DNA of 64,000 bases. Source: Methylobacterium sp. E-045. GTDB taxonomy: Bacteria > Pseudomonadota > Alphaproteobacteria > Rhizobiales > Beijerinckiaceae. Both the position numbers and the translations under genes were made by a program. Shown here piece by piece: positions 8,109-17,905 of this stretch. The notes beneath the pieces were generated by a model. That model searched no databases, had not been told where the DNA came from, and saw only the letters and a program-made list of their open reading frames with translations. Where the stretch lies: contig NZ_JAKSYE010000074.1 of NCBI RefSeq assembly GCF_022829685.1, positions 1 to 64,000 of the forward strand. Direction: 5' to 3'. Every line of letters begins with the position of its first letter. Within the stretch, counting starts at the first letter, position 1.

Positions 8109-9041
8109 CTACTGAACGTAGGACGCTGGGTTCGGGCTATCCGTCGGGTTGGCGTAAGCGTGCTTCAGTTCCGGCGACATCGGGACGTTGTAGTTGATCC
8201 CGCGCGGCGGCGTCGGCGAGAGGAACCACTTCTCGTAGACTGCGATGATCTCGGGGCTGCGATAGAGGTCGGCCGTGGCGCGATCGGCCAGCGCCTTGAA
8301 GGCCGGGTCGCCCTTGCGCAGCATGATCCCGTACGGCTCGGGCTCGGAGAAGGTCTCCCGGCTGACCTGATAGGCGGCCGGATCCTTCGACTGGGCGATC
8401 GCGATGCTCAGCTGCACATCGTCGAGGACGAACGCCGCCGCGCGGCCGTTCTCGAGCAGCAGGAAGCCCTCGGCCACATCCTTGGCGGGCAGAATGCTGA
8501 GGCCGAGCTTACGCTCCGCGTTGACCTTGTTGAGCATGACGATGTTGGTGGAGCCCGCCACGGCCGAGACCGGCTTGCCCTTCAGCGCGTCGATCGTGTC
8601 GAGATGCTGGGCCGTCTTCGACGCGAACCGGGCGGCCGAGAGGTAGTGGGTGTTGGTGAAGGCCACCTGCCTCTGGCGCTCGACGTTGTTGGTCGTGGCG
8701 CTGCATTCGAGGTCGATCGTGCCATTGGTCATCAGCGGGATGCGGGTCGAAGAGACCACCGGCATCATCTCGACCTTGAGGTCGGGCATCTTCAGGTCCC
8801 GCTTCACCGCGTCGGCGATCCTGAGACAGAGATCGATGGCAAAGCCGATGTAGTTCTGCCGATCGTCGATGTAGCTGAACGGCGTCGCGGCATCGCGGAC
8901 GCCGAGGACGATCCGGTTGTTGTCCTTGATCTTCTGCAGGGTGCCACCGAGTTCGTCGGCCATCACTGGCGAGGTCAGGAGACTGAAAGCGAGCATGGTC
9001 TTGAACAGGCGCAAGGGAAATCTCCTACCGATTTGTTGCAT
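8109..9041 (-). CDS. Amino-acid ABC transporter substrate-binding protein, GltI-like
   Basis: A 310-residue periplasmic binding protein of SBP family 3. The N-terminus is a signal peptide (LRLFKTMLAFSLLTSPVMA) cut before DELGGTL. The mature part has the family hallmarks IGFAIDLCLRIADAV and SATTNNVERQRQVAFTNTHY, typical of glutamate/aspartate-binding GltI proteins. The start is ATG 9039-9041; the longer open frame lacks a signal peptide in register. It follows the aminotransferase by 38 bases. No permease or ATPase gene is nearby, so it is either an orphan receptor for a transporter elsewhere or serves a different role. Transport of an acidic amino acid is likely. Confidence 0.85.
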   Translation of the reverse strand: MQQIGRRFPLRLFKTMLAFSLLTSPVMADELGGTLQKIKDNNRIVLGVRDAATPFSYIDDRQNYIGFAIDLCLRIADAVKRDLKMPDLKVEMMPVVSSTRIPLMTNGTIDLECSATTNNVERQRQVAFTNTHYLSAARFASKTAQHLDTIDALKGKPVSAVAGSTNIVMLNKVNAERKLGLSILPAKDVAEGFLLLENGRAAAFVLDDVQLSIAIAQSKDPAAYQVSRETFSEPEPYGIMLRKGDPAFKALADRATADLYRSPEIIAVYEKWFLSPTPPRGINYNVPMSPELKHAYANPTDSPNPASYVQ

Positions 9042-9079
9042 CACACGAAGCGTAACGGCGAAGTCAGGCAGGCAATGCG

Positions 9080-10288
9080 TCAGTCGAGCATTGCGACAAC
9101 ACGGGCAATCGCGGCGCAGCCGGCTTCGATGGTCTCCAGCGAGGTGGCGAACGAGACCCGAAGGTAAGGGCTTAGCCCGTAGGATGTGCCGTCCATGACG
9201 GAGACGTTGCCGGCGCTCAGCAGGATATGCGCAAGAGCGAGGTCGTCGGCGATGCGGGTCCCGTCCGGGGTACGGCGACCGATCAGGCCGGCCACGTTGG
9301 GATAGGCATAGAAGGCCCCGGCCGGGCGCTGGCACGCGATGCCGGGGATGGCATTGAGCAACCCGACAGCGCGGTCGCGACGAGTTTCATAGGCCGCCCG
9401 CGCCTGGACCACGAAGGTCTGGTCCCCCGACAGGGCCTTCGCTGCCGCTGCCTGACCGATCGAGGATGGACAGGTCGTGCTCTGGGACAGGAGGCCGGTC
9501 ATCGTCTTGGCGAGCAGGCGCGGACCTGCGGCGTAGCCGATCCGCCAGCCGGTCATCGCATAGGCCTTGGAGACTCCGTTGATGATCAGTGTCCGCTCCC
9601 GCAGCGCCGGGACGGCCCGTCCGAACGAAACCTGGTACTGACCATCGTAGACGAAATGCTCGTAGATTTCGTCGGTCATGACGAGCACCCGCGGGTGTCG
9701 CTCGATGACTTCGCCCAGTGCTACCAGTTCCGCGGCGGTGTAGACCGCTCCGGACGGATTGTTGGGCGAGTTGAGCACCACCCATTTGGTCCGAGGCGTG
9801 ATCGCGGTTTCCAGCTGTGAAGGGCTGAGCTTGAACCCCGCCTCTCCGAGGCAGGGCACCACCACCGGTACGCCGTCGTTGAGGGTCGCCAGATCGGGAT
9901 AGGACACCCAGTACGGTGCAGGCACGATGACCTCGTCGCCCGGATCGAGGGTCGCCGCGAAAGCCGTCTGAATCAGTTGCTTGGCGCCGCAGCCAATCAC
10001 GATATCGTCGGTGGTGTAGGCCAAGCCGTTCTCTCGGATGAGCTTGTCGGCTACGGCCTGCCGCAGGCTCAGGGTACCGTTCGAGGGCGTGTAGTGCGTG
10101 TCCCCGGCCTGCATGGCCGCCTGGGCCGCCTCCATGATGGATCGCGGGGTCACGAAATCGGGCTCGCCGACCGTCAGATCGATGATGTGCCGTCCCTCGG
10201 CGCGGAGTTGGGTGACCAGGGCCTTGGCCGCGATGCTCGGCGATGGCCGGATGCTCGCTGGCCGGCGGGCAATGAGTGTCGTGCTCAT
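9080..10288 (-). CDS. Class I/II PLP aminotransferase (aspartate aminotransferase-like)
   Basis: A 402-residue fold-type I PLP enzyme. The N-terminal IDLTVGEPDFVTP, the NSPNNPSGAVY asparagine loop, the PLP-binding lysine in INGVSKAYAMTGWRIGY and the C-terminal LRVSFATS arginine region are all present and in order. It transfers an amino group between an amino acid (aspartate, aromatic or similar) and 2-oxoglutarate in the cytoplasm. ATG 10286-10288 is taken as start; an in-frame GTG lies 12 bases upstream. It is the middle gene of an operon with an RraA-like protein upstream (27-base gap) and an amino-acid-binding protein downstream, so a role in using an imported amino acid or 2-oxoacid is likely. 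Confidence 0.88.
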   Translation of the reverse strand: MSTTLIARRPASIRPSPSIAAKALVTQLRAEGRHIIDLTVGEPDFVTPRSIMEAAQAAMQAGDTHYTPSNGTLSLRQAVADKLIRENGLAYTTDDIVIGCGAKQLIQTAFAATLDPGDEVIVPAPYWVSYPDLATLNDGVPVVVPCLGEAGFKLSPSQLETAITPRTKWVVLNSPNNPSGAVYTAAELVALGEVIERHPRVLVMTDEIYEHFVYDGQYQVSFGRAVPALRERTLIINGVSKAYAMTGWRIGYAAGPRLLAKTMTGLLSQSTTCPSSIGQAAAAKALSGDQTFVVQARAAYETRRDRAVGLLNAIPGIACQRPAGAFYAYPNVAGLIGRRTPDGTRIADDLALAHILLSAGNVSVMDGTSYGLSPYLRVSFATSLETIEAGCAAIARVVAMLD

Positions 10289-10315
10289 GATGGCGTCCAC
10301 GTCCCGGAGATCTGA

Positions 10316-10987
10316 TCAGACCGAGATGCCGAAGCTTTCGAGGGTGCCGTGGAGCCAGGCCTGGCGTGCCGACCCCGCGGAAATCTCGGCCATGATCGCC
10401 TGCTCCTGGCGAAGCTTCGCCCGTGCGCCCTCGATGACGGCGGGGAGCTGCTCCGGGGCGAAGGCCACCAGTCCGTCCTCGTCGCCGACGATGACGTCGC
10501 CCGGCGCGATCGGCTGACCGCCCACGCTGACCGGGACGTTGAGCAAGGCCGGCCCCGACTTGTAGGGCCCGCGGTGGACGACGCCGCGGGCGTAGCAGGG
10601 AAAATCGCCCGCCGCGAACGTCGCCACGTCGCGGATGGCGCCATCGACGACAAAGCCGGCGCAGCCGCGCGACACGGCGTAGGCGCGCATCAAGTCGCCG
10701 CAGAGTGCGTTGTTGAGATCGCCGCCACCGTCGATCACGAGGACATGGCCGGGCTGCATCACCGCCAGCGCGTGATAGAATCCGAGGTTGTCGCCGGGAC
10801 GGGATTTCACCGTGAAGGCGGTGCCGACGAGCTTGCCCGAGCCGTTGTAGCGGTTGAGCCCAACCAGTCCCGCAAGGCGATGCAGATTGTCGCTGAGCAA
10901 GGGGGTGGCCAAGTCCTGCAGCGCCTCACGGTCGGCTGATGCGAGGACCGCCGGCAAGCCATCTGAATTCTTGAGCTGAGAAAGCAT
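10316..10987 (-). CDS. RraA-like protein, 4-hydroxy-4-methyl-2-oxoglutarate aldolase family
   Basis: A 223-residue protein of the RraA / HMG-aldolase fold. The signature is GDLMRAYAVSRGCAGFVVDG followed by AIRD, which supplies the G-x20-R-D pattern binding divalent metal and the oxoacid. The C-terminus has GDVIVGDEDGLVAF. Family members either cleave 4-hydroxy-4-methyl-2-oxoglutarate or oxaloacetate to pyruvate, or (RraA proper) inhibit RNase E. Linkage to an aminotransferase favours the enzyme. It starts at ATG 10985-10987 with AGGGAGA upstream. It is the first gene of its operon and divergent from a LysR regulator 93 bases away. Confidence 0.82.
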   Translation of the reverse strand: MLSQLKNSDGLPAVLASADREALQDLATPLLSDNLHRLAGLVGLNRYNGSGKLVGTAFTVKSRPGDNLGFYHALAVMQPGHVLVIDGGGDLNNALCGDLMRAYAVSRGCAGFVVDGAIRDVATFAAGDFPCYARGVVHRGPYKSGPALLNVPVSVGGQPIAPGDVIVGDEDGLVAFAPEQLPAVIEGARAKLRQEQAIMAEISAGSARQAWLHGTLESFGISV

Positions 10988-11032
10988 GGTTGGATCTCCC
11001 TGCCGAGGGACATCGCACTTGGCCGCCCCGCC

Positions 11033-11076
11033 GAAAAGCGATTAATCTGCCTCCATCGACATTCGGAAAAGCGATT
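11033..11076. promoter_or_regulatory. Direct repeat in the RraA/LysR divergent promoter, candidate LysR operator
   Basis: The 11-base word GAAAAGCGATT occurs at 11033-11043 and again at 11066-11076, 33 bases apart (about three helical turns). The second copy ends five bases before the LysR start codon. Spaced sites between a LysR gene and its divergent target are typical of autoregulated LysR systems. Binding by this LysR protein is inference. Confidence 0.5.
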
Positions 11077-11080
11077 TGAT

Positions 11081-11983
11081 ATGGCGACCCTCAAACAGTT
11101 CGAGGCACTGCGCTGGATCGCCCTGCTCGGGAGTTTCGAGCGAGCTGCGGATCGCCTGCACACCACGCAGTCGACGGTGTCGAAGCGTATCCACGAGCTT
11201 GAGACGTCCCTGGGGACGCAGCTTTTCGACCGCAGCCAGCGGGGCGCCCGACTGACGGACAAGGGCAAGAGTATCGTGGAGATCGGCGAGGAGATGCTGG
11301 GCCTTCGCGATCGCATCGTCGCCATCGCGGCGAGCCGCGCCACCATGATCCGGCACCTGCGTTTCGGGGTCACGGAGCTGACCGCCCTCACATGGCTGCC
11401 GCAACTGGTGGCGGAGTTGCGGGCGACCTATCCGAACATCGTCTTGGAACCGGAGGTCGAGCAGAGCACGACGCTGTTCGAGAACCTCAGGAACGGGGCC
11501 CTCGATTTCATCGTGACGCCCGATGTGTTCCGGCAGCCGCGCTTCCGGAGCGTGGCGCTCGCGAGCGTGAGGAGTGCCTGGATGTGCAGCCCGGTCCTGC
11601 TACGGGATCGGGGCGTCGTGGAACTGGCCGAGTTGGCGCGGTTCAGCATCCTGACACAGGGTAACCGCTCCGGATCGGGCGTGGTCTTCGACCAATGGCT
11701 GCAGGCTTGCGGCGTATCCCTGCCCCACATGATCCAGAGCAACAGTCTCGTCGCCATCGTTGGGCTGACGCTCGCCGAGATCGGCATCAGCTATCTGCCC
11801 GAACGGTGCTTCGACGGGCTGATCGAACGCGACAGATTGCGGGTGATCGAGACCAACCCGCCACCTCCCCCTATTACCTACGTGGTGACTTTTCGTGAGA
11901 CGGAAGCCTCCAACACCGTTGAGTCGATTTCGAGGATTACCCGATCGGCGTGCAACTTCACCAATCCGATACAGTGGGCGTGA
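11081..11983 (+). CDS. LysR-family transcriptional regulator
   Basis: A 300-residue protein. The N-terminal helix-turn-helix is clear: FERAADRLHTTQSTVSKRIH (about 18-37), then LETSLGTQLFDRSQRGARLT. The effector domain runs from about 90 to 295 with the usual LRFGVTELTALTWLPQLVAE opening. The divergent RraA-aminotransferase-binding-protein operon is the probable target, activated by a metabolite of that pathway. The segment NPPPPPITYV near the end is the family's flexible C-terminal strand region. Downstream sequence turns AT-richer and no partner gene follows. Confidence 0.88.
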   Translation: MATLKQFEALRWIALLGSFERAADRLHTTQSTVSKRIHELETSLGTQLFDRSQRGARLTDKGKSIVEIGEEMLGLRDRIVAIAASRATMIRHLRFGVTELTALTWLPQLVAELRATYPNIVLEPEVEQSTTLFENLRNGALDFIVTPDVFRQPRFRSVALASVRSAWMCSPVLLRDRGVVELAELARFSILTQGNRSGSGVVFDQWLQACGVSLPHMIQSNSLVAIVGLTLAEIGISYLPERCFDGLIERDRLRVIETNPPPPPITYVVTFRETEASNTVESISRITRSACNFTNPIQWA

Positions 11984-12361
11984 TCACCGCCTCTGGGATT
12001 GGAGCAGGGTCGGATGCCACGTCGTATGAAAAGCGCGGTTTCGAATCTTTAGTAAAACAAGCAGGTTCGAGTCTTGAATTGGTTTGCGATCGGCATCAAT
12101 TATTGCGATTTCTATCTATCTATAATATCCGATATCGCAATGCATTTATTGCAGCCACGGAAGGGCTCAGCCGTCAAAGCCACTGCACAGGCCAGGAAGG
12201 GTCAGGACGCCGACCTCCGCTTCAGCGGACTTGCGTCCAACAGAGGATAGTATCCATACCACCCTGAGCAGTCGATCCGAGATCGACCCGCAGCTGCCGT
12301 CCGAACGGCGTGAGGAATCACCCGGAAGCGGACATCACGTCATGTCGGACCGAGCCTGTCA
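11984..12361. other. AT-richer gap without a recognisable gene
   Basis: About 380 bases. The part around 12030-12150 is clearly richer in A and T than its surroundings (runs such as TTATTGCGATTTCTATC). Open frames cross it, but none shows a domain, start signal or codon pattern like the neighbours. It borders the IS and LysR scar and may be foreign or decayed DNA. Confidence 0.5.
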
Positions 12362-12640
12362 TCACGATCCATCGACACTTCCGAGCCACGTGCAGAAGAT
12401 GCCCGCGTCAGTGGCGTCCGCCATGCGGAGCGGGACGTAGGCTCGATAGGCGGCGATATTCAGCCGGGGCGTCGAGTGGTACGAGCAACCGCCCGCTGCT
12501 CACGTCTTCGGCCACCAGCGGCAGGGAACTGAGGGCTAGACCGAGCCCTGCCTGCGTGGCCTGCAGTGCTTGGTAGCTGTGCTCGAACACGAGCGAACCC
12601 TGCGGCTGGATGTGAGCTGGTTGGGCGCGGTGGTCTTGTC
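12362..12640 (-). pseudogene. C-terminal stub of a GcvA-like LysR regulator, frameshifted
   Basis: On the minus strand the frame reads HIQPQGSLVFEHSYQALQ, then QAGLGLALSSLPLVAEDV and SGRLLVPLDAPAEYR, which is the effector-domain end of GcvA-type LysR regulators. At about 12450 the phase shifts beside a small duplication of TATCG/CCGCC. The next frame then completes the domain as YRAYVPLRMADATDAGIFC and TWLGSVDGS before TGA 12362-12364. The N-terminal two thirds, including the DNA-binding domain, are missing. The upstream border at about 12640 is the deleted end of an IS3-type element. Confidence 0.75.
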
Positions 12641-12850
12641 GCGGATTTCCGCAGGGAGACGGTTCCGGACCCGGCTCGGCCGCGAGGGATGATCATGCAA
12701 CGCCTGGGGGCCGCCGCGCTGGTCAGCGTCGTACCAGCGGTAGAACGTCGAGCGCGTGATGCCGAGCCTGTCCAGGGTGGCACGCACCGGCAGGTGGGAT
12801 TGCTCAACCAGCCGGATGATCTCCAGCTTCTCGGGGGCCGGGTACCTCAT
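12640..12850 (-). pseudogene. IS3-family transposase orfB, N-terminal fragment only
   Basis: Starts at ATG 12848-12850, overlapping the orfA stop. It encodes the OrfB N-terminal helix-turn-helix (KLEIIRLVEQSHLPVRATLD, then LGITRSTFYRWYD and HPSRPSRVRNRLPAEIRDK). After about 70 residues the match ends at the LysR junction near 12640, so the whole DDE catalytic core is absent. Confidence 0.7.
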
Positions 12851-13222
12851 GCCTCGTCGCCCCCAGCCCCGCTCATGCTTTTTTTAAGCAGACGGTGCTC
12901 CAGGACGAGATCGGCTACGACCTCCTTCAAGCGCCCCCGCTTCGCGACGTAGATCCCACACCTCATCCGTGGTGGCCGCACGAGCCGTGTCTCCCGACAG
13001 GCGCGTCTTACCAGCCTCCAGGAACTCCTTGGACCAGCCGTAGTACGTCGAGGCGGCGATCCCCTCACGTCGGCACAACTCGGCGATGCTGTCCTCGCCA
13101 CGCAAGCCTTCCAGCACCACGCGGATCTTCTCCTCGGAGGAGAACTGACGACGGGTGGCCCGACGGATGTCCTTGATCACCGCTTCTGCCGGCATCTTGG
13201 CCGGTCCGGATGTCTGCTTCAT
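12847..13222 (-). pseudogene. IS3-family transposase orfA, frameshifted
   Basis: From ATG 13220-13222 the frame gives a helix-turn-helix OrfA: IRRATRRQFSSEEKIRVVLE, GEDSIAELCRREGIAASTYY, then WSKEFLEAGKTRLSGDTARA. Near 12948 the phase is lost. The alternative frame resumes with KEVVADLVLEHRLLKKSM and ends in GGDEA at TGA 12847-12849, the usual coiled-coil end of OrfA. A run of seven A then G, read on the minus strand just before the end, is a typical slippery site for the programmed -1 shift that makes the OrfAB fusion. One indel has therefore broken an otherwise complete orfA. Confidence 0.75.
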
Positions 13223-13307
13223 CTTCGCTCCTCAGGGGCTACGATGAACCAGCCATCCTCCATTCGTGACGACCCTCAATCTGTCCCACAGGTGCTGACG
13301 TCGGACA

Positions 13308-13454
13308 GTTACGTCCCATGAACCGGCGCAGCACCGGCTCAATGTCCAGGAGGTCCCTCCACTCCGAAGACGTGGGCGGTGTCTCGCCGGTGACCTCGCG
13401 GATCGCCCCGACCCAGGCCGCCCGGCTCCTCCTGTGAAAACCATCATCGGTCAC
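13308..13454 (-). pseudogene. Unidentified gene fragment interrupted by the IS end
   Basis: From GTG 13452-13454 the minus strand reads about 49 residues (a WVGAIREVTGETPPTSSEW segment and LLDIEPVLRRFMGRN) before running into the presumed IS terminus at 13307. I do not recognise the family. Since the frame ends inside the IS, it is either a truncated gene start or chance. It need not come from the same gene as the LysR stub on the far side. Confidence 0.3.
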
Positions 13455-13710
13455 GCTTCCACCCTCTCCCCCCGCTCATCACCTGTCTTGTCGGAATTGG
13501 GCCGATGCCTTTGGCACTTTTTTGGGGTGCCCAAGAGCAGGATAGGCCAGCGTCACCATGTCCTGGCCGAGGGTTGATGGAAGCGGCTTCCACGCCGGAC
13601 CACCGTCGCTCACCCCATCGCCATCAACGAGTTGCTTTTGGTTCAATCGCTTTGAACGGTGGGCTTATTCGCTTTATTTGTTCGCTCGATCGCTTTTTCC
13701 CAGAATTCGT

Positions 13711-16248
<2,538 letters not shown>

Positions 16249-16390
16249 TCAGTGAGCCATATATAAGCGGTGCGTCTTGAAAATGCACCGCATGAGCATA
16301 GTGGCGGCGACCCAATCCGACGGGGCGGTGGATGGTGTTCGAACGTCGGGCAGGACGCGAGAAAATCGGGCCGTTTCGGAGCCCGCACCA

Positions 16391-16490
16391 GAGTTGCGCC
16401 CGACCACGTTGGGTCGGGGCACACCTCTAGATCCTTGTTGTGTCGCACGCTTTTTCGCCGAACCGGCATCCACTTCGGCGGAGTGCGCTC
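16391..16490. repeat. 100-bp interspersed repeat, copy B
   Basis: Partner of 5172-5271, about 91 of 100 positions alike by eye and no gaps. It contains the same CGCCGAA-N11-TTCGGCG dyad. It lies 14 bases beyond the stop of the small coiled-coil gene and 217 bases upstream of gyrB, again between two minus-strand genes. The rest of the 16174-16504 gap holds a small GCGGTGC/GCACCGC dyad (16268-16292) and presumably the gyrB promoter, but no gene. Confidence 0.85.
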
Positions 16491-16504
16491 GAGCCGAATT
16501 CACC

Positions 16505-16774
16505 TCACGGCCCCAGCACCTTGACGAAAGCCGCACCCGCGCCGAAGAACGCGGCTCCGGCAGCCATCCCCGACAAAGCGATCTGCCAGGGAGCGAGCAT
16601 CCGATCTCGCGCCAGCTTCGATGCTTCCGCGGCCAGTTTGCTCTGCTCAGCGGCGAGCTTGCTCTGCTCGGCGATCAGTTTGTGCTGCTCGGCAACGAAT
16701 TTGCGGGTCTCTTCCTGAGCCCGCTCGATTCGGGCGCGCTGCTCCTCGAGATCAAACGGCACCGTCTCCGACAT
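16505..16774 (-). CDS. Small membrane-anchored coiled-coil protein
   Basis: An 89-residue hypothetical protein. Residues 8-56 are strongly helical and include four successive heptads, AEQHKLI, AEQSKLA, AEQSKLA and AEASKLA, an obvious recent tandem expansion that is also visible in the DNA. A single hydrophobic helix follows (WQIALSGMAAGAAFFGAGAAF), placing it as a tail-anchored inner-membrane protein with a cytoplasmic coiled coil. ATG 16772-16774. No family name can be given. It lies between gyrB and a metallohydrolase on the minus strand with loose spacing. Confidence 0.65.
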   Translation of the reverse strand: MSETVPFDLEEQRARIERAQEETRKFVAEQHKLIAEQSKLAAEQSKLAAEASKLARDRMLAPWQIALSGMAAGAAFFGAGAAFVKVLGP

Positions 16775-16928
16775 CGATCATGGTCCTCGAACGAGCAGGC
16801 GATCCGAGGTCGTCCGCCGATGAGATATGAGGTGGCGCTGCGGCACGTGGCAAGAGCCGACACGCCTCTTGCGGGCCCACACCCGCGATAGGGTGCCGGT
16901 CGACGGCGACCTCCCCGATCGTCGAGCC

Positions 16929-17573
16929 TCACTCCTGCAGGAAAGGGTTCGTCATCCGCTCTTCGCCCAGCGTGCTCGTGGGGCCGTGGCCGGGGATGAA
17001 GGCGATGTCGTCTCCGAGCGGCAGGACCTTCTCCTTGATGGCGCGGATGAGCTGGTCGTGGTTGCCGCCGGGCAGGTCGGTGCGGCCCACCGAGCCCTTG
17101 AACACCACGTCTCCCACCAGGGCGAAACGCGCGTCGCGGCTGACGAAGACGACGCTGCCGGGGGAGTGGCCGGGCGCGTGCAGGATGTCGAAGGCGAGAT
17201 CGCCGACGCTCACCGCGTCGCCCTCGACGAGCCAGCGGTCCGGCGTCACCGCGCGAGCCCCGTCGATGCCGTAATTCGCCCCCGTCTCGGGGAGGCTGTC
17301 GAGGAGGTAGCGGTCGGCCTCGTGCGGCCCTTCGATGGGGACGCCGAGCCGTTCGCGCAGCTCGTCGGCGCCCCCGGCATGGTCGATATGGCCGTGGGTC
17401 AGCAGGATCTTCTCGATGGTGATGCCCTGGTCGCGGATCGCGGCCTCGATCCGGTCGAGGTCGCCGCCGGGATCGACCACGGCGCCGACCTTGGTCTCGT
17501 CGGACCAGATCAGGGTGCAGTTCTGCTGGAAGGGCGTCACCGGGATGATGCCGGCGCGGGGCGTACCTGCCAT
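16929..17573 (-). CDS. Metallo-beta-lactamase-fold hydrolase, glyoxalase II-like
   Basis: A 214-residue enzyme. The metal-binding motif THGHIDHAGG (H-x-H-x-D-H, about residues 63-72), the later APGHSPGSVVF histidine, the GDVVFKGSVGRTDLPGG aspartate loop and the final FIPGHGPTSTLGEE histidine are all present, as in two-metal hydroxyacylglutathione hydrolases and their YcbL-like short relatives. It probably hydrolyses a thioester in the cytoplasm. The start MAGTPRAGIIPVTPFQQNC is typical of the YcbL group, which lacks the long C-terminal glutathione-binding extension. It is convergent with nothing and divergent from ubiB. Confidence 0.88.
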   Translation of the reverse strand: MAGTPRAGIIPVTPFQQNCTLIWSDETKVGAVVDPGGDLDRIEAAIRDQGITIEKILLTHGHIDHAGGADELRERLGVPIEGPHEADRYLLDSLPETGANYGIDGARAVTPDRWLVEGDAVSVGDLAFDILHAPGHSPGSVVFVSRDARFALVGDVVFKGSVGRTDLPGGNHDQLIRAIKEKVLPLGDDIAFIPGHGPTSTLGEERMTNPFLQE

Positions 17574-17905
17574 CGGGACCGTCTCTCCGTCGATTGGGGG
17601 CGCGAGGATCGCGCGGGAACCGCCTGTCTAAGCGGGTTCGCGCCGGCACGCCAACGCTTCCCCTCGCTCGGGCTTTTGGAGCCTGGGCCATCGGGGCCAG
17701 GACCTTTCGGAGTGTCGCGGGTTCCAGGCCGCGAAACCGGTCGCCGGGACCGCCTGCCGACGATTGCCCCCGCGCCGCCAAAATTCGGCCTCGCCGGCTT
17801 CCTAGACGTGGCCTATCTGGACACCGGCACCGTCCAGGACAGGCCCGCCGGCCTGAGACGACGACGCGGCCACCCTCACGCCAGCCGGGGCAGTCCCTTG
17901 AGCAC
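17574..17905. other. Divergent intergenic region before ubiB
   Basis: About 330 bases. The ubiB frame is open upstream through this stretch, but its translation is Arg/Pro-rich and unlike UbiB, so I treat it as leader. No operator or terminator could be identified. Confidence 0.45.

Larger units (their letters stand above)
12635..13307 (-). mobile_element. IS3-family insertion sequence remnant, one end deleted
   Basis: The left end, read on the minus strand, probably starts at 13307 with TGTCCGACGTCAGCACC, beginning TG as IS3 ends do. It is followed by orfA (13222) and orfB (12850), overlapping as ATGA. The other end is lost: orfB stops matching near 12640, where LysR-like coding sequence begins. 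No second terminal repeat or target duplication was found. The element cannot make an active transposase. Confidence 0.75.

Noticed and set aside
9042..9335. Upstream extension of the amino-acid-binding protein
   Set aside because: Arg-rich, overlaps the aminotransferase, and would place the signal peptide inside the protein.
12060..12080. GGTTCGAGTC, resembling a tRNA T-loop
   Set aside because: Flanking bases do not form a T stem, and no acceptor or anticodon arm is found nearby.
13520..13545. GGCAC...GTGCC hairpin downstream of gyrB as a terminator
   Set aside because: The stem is only five bases, and its T-run is inside the loop rather than after the stem in the gyrB direction.
17594..17905. 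Possible N-terminal extension of UbiB
   Set aside because: The extra 104 residues are Arg/Pro-rich and absent from the UbiB family; ATG 17906 gives the normal protein.
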